Positions 15,761 to 24,451 are shown, numbered from the stretch's first letter. The stretch: DNA of 25,467 nucleotides from Pseudomonadota bacterium (GCA_023386865.1 JAEWIV010000531.1:1-25467); one strand, 5' to 3'. Made by a program: numbers and translations. The notes: generated from the sequence alone by a model not told the origin.

Positions 15761-17938
15761 ATGGCGACTGACAGCAAATGCCCCTTCTCAGGCAGCGGGC
15801 GGGCCCCGACGAATCGCGACTGGTGGCCGAACCAGCTCGACCTTCAGGTCCTTCACCAGCATTCCGCCCTGTCCAACCCGATGGACGCGACATTCGACTA
15901 CGTCCGGGAGTTCAACAGCCTCGATCTCGACGCGGTGATCCAGGACCTGCGTGCCTTGATGACACAGTCGCAGGATTGGTGGCCGGCGGACTTCGGCCAC
16001 TACGGCCCGCTTTTCATCCGCATGGCTTGGCACAGTGCCGGGACTTATCGAATCGCCGATGGCCGGGGCGGCGCCGGCGGTGGCCAGCAACGCTTCGCAC
16101 CGCTCAACAGCTGGCCCGACAACGTCAATCTCGACAAGGCACGCCGGCTGCTTTGGCCGATCAAGCAGAAGTACGGCGCCAAGATCTCATGGGCCGATCT
16201 CCTCATCCTCACGGGGAACGTCGCCCTCGAATCCATGGGCTTCAAGACCTTCGGCTTCGGCGGCGGGCGCGTCGATACGTGGGAGCCGGAGGACGACATC
16301 TATTGGGGTCCGGAGGGCAAGTGGTTGGCCGACGAGCGCTACAGCGGCGACCGTGACCTTCAGAACCCGCTGGGCGCCGTGCAGATGGGCCTGATCTACG
16401 TCAACCCAGAAGGTCCCAACGGCAAGCCCGATCCCATCGCCGCGGCGCGTGACATCCGCGAGACGTTCGCGCGCATGGCGATGGACGACGAGGAGACCGT
16501 GGCGCTGATTGCCGGAGGTCATACCTTTGGCAAGACGCACGGGGCGGGCGACGCGGCACTGGTCGGTCCGGAGCCCGAAGCCGCGCCCATAGAGCAGCAG
16601 GGCTTCGGCTGGAAGTCGAGCTTCAAGTCGGGCAAGGGCGCTGATCAGATCGGCAGCGGCCTGGAAGTCACCTGGACCACCACACCGACCAAGTGGAGCA
16701 ACGACTTCTTCGACAACCTGTTCGGCTACGAGTGGGAGCTGACCAAGAGCCCGGCCGGCGCGCATCAGTGGAAGGCAAAGGGCGACGCCGGCGCCGGCCT
16801 GTTCCCCGATGCCCACGATGCGTCGAAGAAGCATGGCCCGTCCATGCTCACCACCGATCTTTCACTGCGGTTCGATCCGGCCTACGAGAAGATTTCCCGA
16901 CGCTTCCATAAGAACCCCGCCGAGTTCGCGGACGCCTTCGCCCGCGCGTGGTTCAAGCTGACTCATCGCGACATGGGACCGGTCGTCCGCTACCTGGGGC
17001 CGCTCGTTCCCAAGGAACAGCTGATCTGGCAGGACCCGATCCCCGCCGTCGATCATCCGCTGATCGGCGATCAGGACATCGCCGCCCTGAAGGCCAAGAT
17101 CCTCGCCTCGGGCCTCACCGTCTCCGAACTGGTCGGAGCGGCCTGGGCGTCGGCGTCGACCTTCCGCGGCTCCGACAAGCGAGGCGGCGCCAACGGCGCG
17201 CGCGTCCGCCTGGCGCCGCAGAAGGACTGGGAGGTCAACCAGCCGGCCCAGCTCGCGAAGGTGCTGCAGACGCTCGAGACGATCCGAAAGGAAGCCAACG
17301 CGTCGCTGACGGGCGGCAAGAAGGTCTCCCTCGCCGACTTGATCGTGCTCGCCGGCGCAGCGGCGGTCGAGAAGGCCGCCAAGGACGCCGGACACGACGT
17401 GACGGTGCCCTTCACGCCCGGGCGCACGGACGCCTCGCAGGAGCAGACCGACGTCCACTCCTTCGCCCCGCTCGAACCCATGGCCGACGGGTTCCGCAAC
17501 TACCTGCGGGGCAAGTCGCGCCTGTCGGCCGAGGAATGGCTGGTCGATCGCGCCCAGCTGCTGACGCTGACCGCGCCCGAGATGACCGTCCTGCTCGGCG
17601 GGCTGCGCGTCCTCGGCATCAATGCCGGCGGGTCCAAGCACGGCGTCTTCACCGGCCGGCCGGGAGCGCTGACGAACGACTTCTTCGTCAACCTGCTCGA
17701 CATGGCCACCGAGTGGCAGCCGGCGGCGAATGCCGACGGCCTGTTCGAGGGCCGCGACCGCAAGACCGGCGCGGTGAGATGGACGGGCACCCGCGTCGAC
17801 CTGATCTTCGGCTCGCACGCGCAGTTGCGCGCCCTTGCGGAAGTCTATGCCTCCGGAGATGCGAACGAGAAGTTCGTCCGCGACTTCGTGGCGGCGTGGG
17901 TCAAGGTGATGAACCTCGACCGCTTCGACCTCGCCTGA
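15761..17938 (+). CDS. katG: Catalase-peroxidase KatG
   Basis: A 725-residue bifunctional haem catalase-peroxidase that removes H2O2. The distal active site is R87, W90 and H91 (RMAWHSAGTYR). The Trp-Tyr-Met covalent adduct needed for catalase activity maps to W90, Y213 (LIYVNPEGPNG) and M239 (ARMAMDDEE). The proximal haem ligand is H254 (GGHTFGKTHG). The C-terminal degenerate peroxidase-like domain (about 420-725) is complete, so the length is normal. The frame is open 30 bases further upstream, but ATG at 15761 has GGAGAG just before it and gives the usual MATDSKCPF start. No signal peptide is present; it is cytoplasmic. It stands alone, with its own promoter and a hairpin after it. Confidence 0.98.
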   Translation: MATDSKCPFSGSGRAPTNRDWWPNQLDLQVLHQHSALSNPMDATFDYVREFNSLDLDAVIQDLRALMTQSQDWWPADFGHYGPLFIRMAWHSAGTYRIADGRGGAGGGQQRFAPLNSWPDNVNLDKARRLLWPIKQKYGAKISWADLLILTGNVALESMGFKTFGFGGGRVDTWEPEDDIYWGPEGKWLADERYSGDRDLQNPLGAVQMGLIYVNPEGPNGKPDPIAAARDIRETFARMAMDDEETVALIAGGHTFGKTHGAGDAALVGPEPEAAPIEQQGFGWKSSFKSGKGADQIGSGLEVTWTTTPTKWSNDFFDNLFGYEWELTKSPAGAHQWKAKGDAGAGLFPDAHDASKKHGPSMLTTDLSLRFDPAYEKISRRFHKNPAEFADAFARAWFKLTHRDMGPVVRYLGPLVPKEQLIWQDPIPAVDHPLIGDQDIAALKAKILASGLTVSELVGAAWASASTFRGSDKRGGANGARVRLAPQKDWEVNQPAQLAKVLQTLETIRKEANASLTGGKKVSLADLIVLAGAAAVEKAAKDAGHDVTVPFTPGRTDASQEQTDVHSFAPLEPMADGFRNYLRGKSRLSAEEWLVDRAQLLTLTAPEMTVLLGGLRVLGINAGGSKHGVFTGRPGALTNDFFVNLLDMATEWQPAANADGLFEGRDRKTGAVRWTGTRVDLIFGSHAQLRALAEVYASGDANEKFVRDFVAAWVKVMNLDRFDLA

Positions 17939-17958
17939 CCCGACGTCAGATCAGTATC

Positions 17959-17995
17959 GGGGGCGGCCGTATGGCCGTCCCCGGATGGAATTTTT
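17959..17995 (+). terminator. Probable katG terminator
   Basis: GGGGGCGGCC-GTAT-GGCCGTCCCC (17959-17982) forms a 10-bp stem with one G-T wobble and a 4-base loop, 20 bases after the katG stop. A T5 run follows at 17991-17995, after an 8-base gap. The spacing is not ideal for intrinsic termination. Confidence 0.5.
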
Positions 17996-18044
17996 CCAGG
18001 AACGGCCCGTTGCACCGCATTTTTGCCGCTGCCAATGTGGCCCT

Positions 18045-18827
18045 GTGTCTGGATTATCCGCCCAAAAGCCGCGCCGGGTCGCGCTCTTTGTCACCTGCCT
18101 GGTCGACCTGTTCCGACCGTCGGTAGGGTTCGCCGCCGTAAAGCTCCTGGAGGACGCCGGCTGCACGGTCGAGGTCCCGCCCCTGCAGGTCTGCTGCGGC
18201 CAGCCGGCCTATAATTCCGGCGATCGCGCCACGGCCCGGACGATCGCGGCCCAGGTCATCGAAGCCTTCGAGGGCTACGACGCCGTGGTAGCCCCCTCGG
18301 GCTCGTGCGGCGGCATGCTGAGCCACCACTACCCCGGCCTGTTCGACGACGATCCGGCGATGAAGGCGCGAGCCGAGGACCTGGCCGGCCGCAGTCACGA
18401 GCTGATGGCGTTCCTGGTCGACGTGCTGGGGGTGGCCACGATCAAGGCGCGCTACGACGGCGTCGTCACCTATCACGATTCCTGCTCGGGCCTGCGCGAG
18501 CTCGGCGTGAAGAGCCAGCCGCGCCGGCTGCTGGAGTCCGTGGAGGGCCTGACCCTGCGGGAGATGAAGTCGCCGGAGGTCTGCTGCGGCTTCGGCGGGA
18601 CGTTCTGCGTGAAATACCCCGAAATCTCCAATGCCATGGTCGGCGAGAAGGCGGCCGACATCGCCGGCGCCGGCGCGGGCACGCTGCTGGCGGGCGACCT
18701 CGGCTGCCTGATGAACATGGCGGGCAAGCTGCAGCGCGAGGGCAGTGCGGTGAAGGTCCGCCATGTCGCCGAAGTGCTGGCCGACATGGGTGGTCTCGCT
18801 GCCATCGGCGAACCGGAGACGCGCTGA
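18045..18827 (+). CDS. lutA: L-lactate oxidation complex subunit LutA (CCG-domain Fe-S protein)
   Basis: A 260-residue LutA/YkgE protein with two CCG (cysteine-rich) domains. The first has C18, C40 and C50-C51 (VCCGQPAYNSG). The second has C147 (HDSCSG), C180-C181 and C188 (VCCGFGGTFC). These cysteines ligate an Fe-S cluster in the heterodisulfide-reductase-like fold. With LutB and LutC it oxidises L-lactate to pyruvate in the cytoplasm. GTG at 18045 is chosen because E. coli YkgE begins close to the VALFVTC segment. An earlier in-frame ATG at 17985 would lie against the katG hairpin and its T-run and add unmatched sequence; neither start has a good Shine-Dalgarno. The stop overlaps the lutB ATG by one base. 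No lutR-type regulator or lactate permease gene is adjacent. Confidence 0.9.
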   Translation: MSGLSAQKPRRVALFVTCLVDLFRPSVGFAAVKLLEDAGCTVEVPPLQVCCGQPAYNSGDRATARTIAAQVIEAFEGYDAVVAPSGSCGGMLSHHYPGLFDDDPAMKARAEDLAGRSHELMAFLVDVLGVATIKARYDGVVTYHDSCSGLRELGVKSQPRRLLESVEGLTLREMKSPEVCCGFGGTFCVKYPEISNAMVGEKAADIAGAGAGTLLAGDLGCLMNMAGKLQREGSAVKVRHVAEVLADMGGLAAIGEPETR

Positions 18828-20245
18828 TGCAATCGACCGCCCACGACTTCAAGGACAACGTCCATGCGGCGCTGGTCGATCCCAACCTTCAGGACTCCCT
18901 AGCCAAGCTGAAGGTCGGCTTTTCCGAGCGGCGTCGACAGGCGGCCGAACGGTTGCCGGAGTTCGAGGCGTTGCGCGATCGCGCGCGCGACATCAAGAAC
19001 CATACCCTGGCCAACCTCGATTTCTATCTCGAAGAGTTCGAGCGCAAGGTGCTGGCGCTCGGCGGCCACGTCCATTGGGCGCCGACCGCCGCCGACGCCC
19101 GGCGCATCATCGCCGACCTCTGCCGCAGCATGGGCGCGCGGACCGTCGCCAAGTCGAAGTCGATGGTGGCCGAGGAGATCGGTCTCAACGACCATCTCGA
19201 GGCGCTCGGCATCGCGCCGATCGAGACCGATCTCGGCGAGTACATCATCCAGCTGCGCCACGAGCCGCCCAGCCACATCATCGCGCCCGCCGTCCATCTC
19301 ACCAAGGACCAGGTCGCCGATACGTTCCTGGAGCATCACGGCAAGCTCGGCTTCACCAGGCGCCTGACCGAGCGCAACGATCTCGTCGCCGAGGCGCGCT
19401 ACGTGCTGCGCCAGAAGTTTCTCGATGCCGATGTCGGCCTGACCGGCGCCAACTTCCTGGTGGCAGAGACAGGCTCGTCGATGCTGGTGACCAACGAGGG
19501 CAATGCGGATCTCTCCAACACTTTGCCCCGGATGCACATCGTGCTGGCCAGCATCGAGAAGGTGATCCCCACGCTCGAGGATGCTGCCGTCCTGTTGCGC
19601 GTGCTGGCACGCTCGGCGACCGGCCAGGAATCATCGGCCTACACGACCCTCAACACCGGCCCCAAGCGCCCGGGCGATCTCGACGGGCCGGAGCACTATC
19701 ACGTCGTCATCCTCGACAACGGCCGCTCCTCGGTGCTGGGCACCGAGATGCAGGACATGCTGCGCTGCATTCGTTGCGGCGCCTGCATGAACCATTGCCC
19801 GGTCTACGGAGCGATCGGCGGCCATGCCTACGGCTGGGTCTATCCCGGGCCAATCGGCGCGGTGCTGACGCCGCAGCTCCTCGGTGTCGAGGAAGCGTCC
19901 AACCTGCCCAACGCCTCGACCTTCTGCGGACGCTGCGAAAGCGTCTGCCCGGTGCGCATTCCCCTGCCTGGCCTCATGCGCCACTGGCGCGAGCGCGAGT
20001 TCGAGCGCCATCTCACGCCCAAGGCCGTGCGCCAGGGGCTGGCGCTGTGGAGCTTCGTCGCCCGCAGACCACGGCTCTACAGGCGCCTGACAGAACTGGC
20101 CAACCGCGCACTCGCCCTGTTCGGGCGCGCCGACGGCCGCTACGGCACCCTGCCGCTCGCCGGCGGCTGGACGCGTTTTCGCGACTTCCCCGCCCCGCCG
20201 CCGGGCGGCACGTTCCATGCTCAATGGAAGCGGAAGAGGCCATGA
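18827..20245 (+). CDS. lutB: L-lactate oxidation iron-sulfur protein LutB
   Basis: A 472-residue LutB/YkgF protein, the expected length. The N-terminal LUD-type domain (about 60-290) has landmarks KSKSMVAEEIGLN, TGANFLVAETGS and TNEGNADLSNTLP. Two 4Fe-4S motifs follow: C314-C317-C320-C324 (CIRCGACMNHCP) and C367-C370-C374 (CGRCESVCP), the latter completed by P375. The C-terminal stretch (about 375-472) is the usual LutB tail with a hydrophobic segment. It would pass electrons from lactate oxidation towards the respiratory chain. It starts on the base that ends lutA and overlaps lutC by four bases (ATGA), so the three subunits are translationally coupled. Confidence 0.95.
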   Translation: MQSTAHDFKDNVHAALVDPNLQDSLAKLKVGFSERRRQAAERLPEFEALRDRARDIKNHTLANLDFYLEEFERKVLALGGHVHWAPTAADARRIIADLCRSMGARTVAKSKSMVAEEIGLNDHLEALGIAPIETDLGEYIIQLRHEPPSHIIAPAVHLTKDQVADTFLEHHGKLGFTRRLTERNDLVAEARYVLRQKFLDADVGLTGANFLVAETGSSMLVTNEGNADLSNTLPRMHIVLASIEKVIPTLEDAAVLLRVLARSATGQESSAYTTLNTGPKRPGDLDGPEHYHVVILDNGRSSVLGTEMQDMLRCIRCGACMNHCPVYGAIGGHAYGWVYPGPIGAVLTPQLLGVEEASNLPNASTFCGRCESVCPVRIPLPGLMRHWREREFERHLTPKAVRQGLALWSFVARRPRLYRRLTELANRALALFGRADGRYGTLPLAGGWTRFRDFPAPPPGGTFHAQWKRKRP

Positions 20246-20931
20246 GCGACGCCGTCGATCAGGCAAACAGGGCCACCATCCTGAACGGCATCCGCCGCTC
20301 GCTCCATCGCGGCGAGCTTTCCGGCGCCCAGCGCCATGCGGTCGAAAGCCGGCTGGCCGACCCGCCGCGCGGTCCGGCAGTGGCGCGCGCCGACCTCCCG
20401 CAGCCCGACAAGGTGACGCTGTTCTGTCAGTGGGCCGAAGCCAACAACGCCACGGTGGCGCGGGTCGCGGCGGCTGACGTGCCGGGCGAAGTCGCCGGCT
20501 ATCTGGCGCGCAACAACCTGCCGGCCGAGGCCGCGATGGCACCTGGCCCGGCGCTCGACAGGTTCGACTGGGCCAGCCAGAAGATGCTGGGGCTGCGCCG
20601 CGGCCGCGGCGAGGGCAGCGACCAGGTTGCGATCACCGGGGCCTTCGCCGGCATTGCCGAGACCGGCACCCTGGTGATGACCTCGGGGCCCGAGCACCCG
20701 GTGACGCTCAATCTCCTGCCTGACACGCATGTCGTCGTGCTGCGGGAAGCCGACATCGTCGGCGGCTACGAGGACGTCTGGGTGCGACTGCGCGCCCGCT
20801 ACGGCAAGGATCGCATGCCGCGAACCGTCAACACCATCACCGGCCCGTCCCGCACCGGCGATATCGAGCAGACGATCGAGCTCGGCGCCCACGGGCCGAG
20901 ACGCATGCACATCCTGGTGGTGCGGGAATGA
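20242..20931 (+). CDS. lutC: L-lactate oxidation protein LutC (LUD domain)
   Basis: A 229-residue LutC/YkgG protein. The LUD domain occupies about residues 55-227, with ITGAFAGIAETGTLVMTSG, the HPVTLNLLPDTHVVVL core, and GPSRTGDIEQTIELGAHGP, which carry the conserved nucleotide/substrate-binding-like residues of the family. The N-terminal 50 residues are helical and variable. Start ATG 20242 overlaps the lutB stop (ATGA) and has GGAAGAGG upstream. LutC is required with LutA and LutB for L-lactate use in Bacillus; its biochemical role within the complex is not settled. The stop overlaps the next gene by four bases. Confidence 0.93.
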   Translation: MSDAVDQANRATILNGIRRSLHRGELSGAQRHAVESRLADPPRGPAVARADLPQPDKVTLFCQWAEANNATVARVAAADVPGEVAGYLARNNLPAEAAMAPGPALDRFDWASQKMLGLRRGRGEGSDQVAITGAFAGIAETGTLVMTSGPEHPVTLNLLPDTHVVVLREADIVGGYEDVWVRLRARYGKDRMPRTVNTITGPSRTGDIEQTIELGAHGPRRMHILVVRE

Positions 20932-21689
20932 CCGCGGCCGGCGAAGCGCCCCCTTCGGACAGCAAGGCGGAACTGCGCATCGTCGGCACGACCGTCACCC
21001 GTGAAACCGAGGCGCTGCTCGACCGTGTCGCGGCGTCGCTTGGCCGGCGAATGCCGCGTGTCCTCCAGGTGGGCTCGCGCTCCCTGGTGTCGGATCGCAA
21101 CGTCCTCAATTGGCGCAGCATGGTGAACAAGCGGTTCGGCGACCGCTGCCGCTTCGTCGGCATGGATCTCGAGGCGGGCGCCAACGTCGACCGCGTGCTC
21201 GACATCTGCGGGTCGGCGGCCAGCCTGAAGGCCGGGCTGGGCGACGAGGCCTTCGACCTCGTGCTGTGTTGCCATGTCCTGGAGCATACGCGCGATCCCT
21301 GGCGCGCGGCGCGCAACATCGAGGGGTTGCTGCGGCAAGGGGGCCACGTGTTCGTGTCGGCGGCGTGGTCGCAGGCTTTCCACGCCACGCCCGACGATTT
21401 GTGGCGCTTCTCGGTGCGCGGCCTGATGCGACTGTTCGGACGACTGGAGATCGTGGCGGCGTTCTACAGCGGCGGCGACGTCGGCATGGATGTCGCCTAC
21501 CGCGTCGTGCGCAACGGCAAGCCCGAGCTCGATGTGCGGTCCGGCGCTGTCGAGCAAGGATTGTTCCAGCTCGTGCTGGACCACGAAGACAACCGCGCCG
21601 TGCTCGCTCGGCAGGCGACCGAACGCCTGCCGGTTTCGCGCACCTACATGCCGACCCTTTTCGTCAACATCGTCGGTCGATTGGCCTGA
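20928..21689 (+). CDS. Class I SAM-dependent methyltransferase (Methyltransf_11-like), coupled to lutC
   Basis: A 253-residue protein with a class I methyltransferase core. Motif I is degenerate (RVLQVGSRS). The strand-2 acidic residue lies in FVGMDLEAG, followed by VDRVLDICGS. The motif FDLVLCCHVLEHTRDPWRAARNI strongly resembles the Methyltransf_11 CHVLEH signature, followed by GGHVFVSAAW. The C-terminal third (about 165-253) does not match anything I recognise. The ATG overlaps the lutC stop (ATGA), so it is translated with the lut operon although no link to lactate metabolism is known. It ends 12 bases before a convergent gene. The family is clear; the substrate is unknown, with glycan or small-molecule targets common in this group. 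Confidence 0.85.
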   Translation: MTAAGEAPPSDSKAELRIVGTTVTRETEALLDRVAASLGRRMPRVLQVGSRSLVSDRNVLNWRSMVNKRFGDRCRFVGMDLEAGANVDRVLDICGSAASLKAGLGDEAFDLVLCCHVLEHTRDPWRAARNIEGLLRQGGHVFVSAAWSQAFHATPDDLWRFSVRGLMRLFGRLEIVAAFYSGGDVGMDVAYRVVRNGKPELDVRSGAVEQGLFQLVLDHEDNRAVLARQATERLPVSRTYMPTLFVNIVGRLA

Positions 21690-21701
21690 CGTTCGCGCTG
21701 T

Positions 21702-22928
21702 CTACTCGCGCGTGCGCCGGAACAGCATCGTCACGTTGCGCCGGCGATTTTCGAAGCCCTCGGCAAACCGGGTGGCCGCCGTCTGGTGGAAGATGGAGCC
21801 CCTGAACACCAACGCCCGGTTCTCGGCGTAGGCGTAAGAAGTCTGCCGCGCGCCTTCCTTCTGCAGGAAGGCGTGAATGTCCCGGCCACCGAAATTGTAG
21901 TCGTAGAACGTCCAATCGGCGGGCGCGGCGACGTCCCACACATCGAGCCCGCCGGTGCCTGGCGCCAGGTTGGCCGAATCCGGCGTGATCCAGAAATTGA
22001 GGCTGATGTCGGACTGATCGGCGTGAATGTCGGTGCCTGGCCGCTGATGCTGGCAGACGAACGACCACCAGTAGCTCAGGTGATGCTCGCCCAGCAGGTC
22101 GGGCATGGCTTGGCGCAGCTCGGCCGCGATCTGCAGCAGCAGGGGGCTGAAGAATCCTGATTCGGGATTCGCCCCGATGTAGCCGGGCGGATACGGCCGG
22201 CGCCAGACTGTCGATCGCAGGCAGAAGCGCTGCAGCTGAGCGAGCGCTTCGGGCGTCAGTAGGTGGTCGACGCAGGCTATTCCCTTGCCCTCGCCCGTGA
22301 AAGCCTGGACGACGTCACCCCAATCTCTTGGGTTGAGGCAACGGGTTGGCGGCGCTTCGTCGTGCAGCACGAGCGGCGGATCGGCCATTATCCGACCGTA
22401 TTGACCGCCCAGGGGAATCGTCGGGATCTCACCCGGGCTGTCGAGGACCTGACTGAGCTTGCGTTGCGCCATCTCCCGCAAGCCTGCGTCGACCGGCAGC
22501 AGCGTGCCGGGCGCAAGATTGTCGGCCTGTTCCATGTAGATGAGCTGTTCGAGGTTGTGCAGCGCCTGATGGGCGGGAACGGCGAGTGGCGCACCGCCTG
22601 CCGCAGCCGCCACCCATGGTGGGGCGAGGTCGAGGGCCGCACGGAAATCGGCCAGGGCTGCACCGGGCTCGTCGAGCGCGGCGCGCACGCGGGCCAGCAG
22701 GACGCGCGCCGCATGGTCCCGGGGATCGCCTTCTCCGGCCTCGAGGGCATTCTGCTTCGCTTGCGCAAGCTCACCCAGCTGGAGGTTCATGTCGGCCAGG
22801 GCGGTAAGAATGGCCACCGACGGCTCGCGCTCCGCGAGGCTTCGCAGGGAGGCGGCTGCTTCGCCGTAGCGACCACTGGCGATGATGCGCTTGATACCCT
22901 CGGGCACCGGGGCGGACGAACGGGCCAT
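21702..22928 (-). CDS. TPR-like plus 2OG-Fe(II) oxygenase-like protein
   Basis: A 408-residue protein. The N-terminal helical repeats (about 8-110) look TPR-like: GRYGEAAASLRSLAEREP, LGELAQAKQNALEAGEGD and DEPGAALADFRAALDLAPP. The C-terminal domain (about 215-405) resembles a double-stranded beta-helix 2-oxoglutarate/Fe(II) dioxygenase. H302 and D304 (TDIHADQSD) form HxD. H381 (GSIFHQTAATRF) is the distal iron ligand. A following Arg-rich strand (NRRRNVTMLF) is positioned to bind 2-oxoglutarate. This agrees with a hydroxylase, but the substrate is unknown and I could not match it to a named member. It ends convergent with a methyltransferase. Upstream of its ATG no strong Shine-Dalgarno was seen. 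A terminator separates it from the porin upstream. Confidence 0.72.
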   Translation of the reverse strand: MARSSAPVPEGIKRIIASGRYGEAAASLRSLAEREPSVAILTALADMNLQLGELAQAKQNALEAGEGDPRDHAARVLLARVRAALDEPGAALADFRAALDLAPPWVAAAAGGAPLAVPAHQALHNLEQLIYMEQADNLAPGTLLPVDAGLREMAQRKLSQVLDSPGEIPTIPLGGQYGRIMADPPLVLHDEAPPTRCLNPRDWGDVVQAFTGEGKGIACVDHLLTPEALAQLQRFCLRSTVWRRPYPPGYIGANPESGFFSPLLLQIAAELRQAMPDLLGEHHLSYWWSFVCQHQRPGTDIHADQSDISLNFWITPDSANLAPGTGGLDVWDVAAPADWTFYDYNFGGRDIHAFLQKEGARQTSYAYAENRALVFRGSIFHQTAATRFAEGFENRRRNVTMLFRRTRE

Positions 22929-22992
22929 GGGCTCAATCTATGAGCACCCGGTTCGACCCGGCAACACCTCTTGAAAAGAGACACCAAACAGA

Positions 22993-23016
22993 AAGAGCGG
23001 GCTTTCGCCCGCTCTT
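22993..23016 (-). terminator. Intrinsic terminator of the porin gene
   Basis: AAGAGCGGGC / GCCCGCTCTT forms a perfect 10-bp stem with a 4-base loop. On the minus strand it is followed by TCTGTTTGGT, a reasonable T-rich tail. It lies 40 bases after the porin stop and before the oxygenase gene, so it should insulate the two minus-strand genes. Confidence 0.8.
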
Positions 23017-23055
23017 CCCTTCGCCGTTACCGGCTTGATCGAGATCAGCCTGCGA

Positions 23056-24411
23056 CTAGAAGCGCAGGTCCATGCCGAGCAGGAACGCCCAGCTGTTGCC
23101 GCTGCCGGCGTTGGACGGGCTCGACGCCGTGTACATCATCGCGCCGCCGGTGAGCTTCACGCCCGGTCCGAGCGCGTAGTTGGCGCCGATTTCCCACTTG
23201 TTGATGGTCTCGGAGCCGAACACCAGCGCCGTGGCCGGGTTGCCGTTGAAGCAGGTGCTGTTGACGCCCGGGACACCGCCGCAGCCGGCCGTGTTGAACG
23301 TCTGAGCCTGCGTGCCGGTCGCGATCGCCGTGATGTTCGACGAGCCGTTACCGTTGGTGTTGTAGAAGCCGGCCCACATGAACGACATCTGCCACGGACC
23401 GGTCTCGTACATGATGCCGGCGGTGTAGAAGCGGGTGTCGTTGTCGACGCCGGTGAAGTAGTTCGCACCTGCGCCGTTGTTGTCGTAGCCGATCGCACCA
23501 CCGATGGTGAAGCCGGCGTAGCCGAACTGCGCACCGACCACCCACTGCTTCCAGTTGGTGAGGTTGGCGCCGGTCGCCTGATTGGCCGCGGGCGCGAACG
23601 GCGAGAAGCCGGGCACGAACGTGGCGTAAGCAAACGCACCGTACAGAGCGACGGTGAAGTCACCGAACTTGTTCAGGTAGTTGGCACCGACGTCGAACAG
23701 GTCCTGCCAGGCGTAGTCGGCGCTGGGGCAGTTGTTGATGTTGGTGGCGTTGTTGTAACCGCAAATGCCGGCCGGGTTGCCCGGGCCGGAGGCGCCGAAG
23801 GCACCCGCGGCAGCGTTCAGCTTCGGCGCGTAGCCGACACCGATCTGCAGGCCCTGGAAACGCGGCGTGAAGTAGTTGATGCGGTTGACGTCCTGCCACT
23901 GCGGGGTGTTCGTCGTCGCCATCGTACGGCCGTAGGCCTTGTTGTTGGCGATGACGGACGCGTTGGCCCAGTTGTGGTTGTGCTGGATGGCGCCCCAGCC
24001 GATCAGCGCCGACGGCGTGCCGTAGTACATGCGGTACGAGGCGGCGTCGCGGGAGCCCAACTCGACACGGCCCCAGTCGCCGAAGGCGAAGAGGAAGGCT
24101 TCGTCGATCTGCGCATTGGCAGTCGCGGAGCTCGGATTCCACGCTTCCAGCTCGACCGTCAGACCGACCGACGTGCCGTTGTCCAGCTTGGTCTGGCCGA
24201 TGAAGTGGATTTCACCTTCCTGCGTGAAGGCGAGACCCTTGTAGTTGGTGAACGACCCGTTATAGGCGTAGGTCGAATTGATATTACCGGCCAGAGCATA
24301 GAAGGTGTAATAACCTCCAACGCCCATCTTGATCGGATCGGCAGCCATGGCCGGGGCGGCCATCACTCCGCCGACGACCAAGGCGGTCGAGCCGAGTAGA
24401 AGCTTTTTCAT
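23056..24411 (-). CDS. Outer-membrane porin
   Basis: A 451-residue beta-barrel porin of the Gram-negative (porin_4-like) superfamily. The signal peptide MKKLLLGSTALVVGGVMAAPAMA is cut before ADPIKMGVGGYYTFYAL. Repeating amphipathic strands follow (for example VGLTVELEAWNP, RVELGSRD, WQMSFMWAGFYN), and the protein ends in an aromatic residue (MDLRF), as outer-membrane barrels do. ATG at 24411 is preferred over the tandem ATG at 24414, because GAGGG lies 6 bases before the former and only 3 before the latter. Four cysteines, C217/C228 and C377/C387, are unusual for porins and sit in Gly/Asn-rich loop-like segments. A promoter lies at 24528-24556 and a terminator at 22993-23016, so it is monocistronic. 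Substrate is unknown. Confidence 0.9.
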   Translation of the reverse strand: MKKLLLGSTALVVGGVMAAPAMAADPIKMGVGGYYTFYALAGNINSTYAYNGSFTNYKGLAFTQEGEIHFIGQTKLDNGTSVGLTVELEAWNPSSATANAQIDEAFLFAFGDWGRVELGSRDAASYRMYYGTPSALIGWGAIQHNHNWANASVIANNKAYGRTMATTNTPQWQDVNRINYFTPRFQGLQIGVGYAPKLNAAAGAFGASGPGNPAGICGYNNATNINNCPSADYAWQDLFDVGANYLNKFGDFTVALYGAFAYATFVPGFSPFAPAANQATGANLTNWKQWVVGAQFGYAGFTIGGAIGYDNNGAGANYFTGVDNDTRFYTAGIMYETGPWQMSFMWAGFYNTNGNGSSNITAIATGTQAQTFNTAGCGGVPGVNSTCFNGNPATALVFGSETINKWEIGANYALGPGVKLTGGAMMYTASSPSNAGSGNSWAFLLGMDLRF

Positions 24412-24439
24412 CATTCTCCCTCTCTCATTGATCAGAGAC

Positions 24440-24451
24440 TGGTACGTACCA
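24440..24451. repeat. Perfect 12-base palindrome in porin leader
   Basis: TGGTACGTACCA reads the same on both strands and lies 29 bases upstream of the porin start codon, inside the expected 5' untranslated leader. It could be a protein-binding site or form a short mRNA hairpin affecting translation. Confidence 0.45.
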
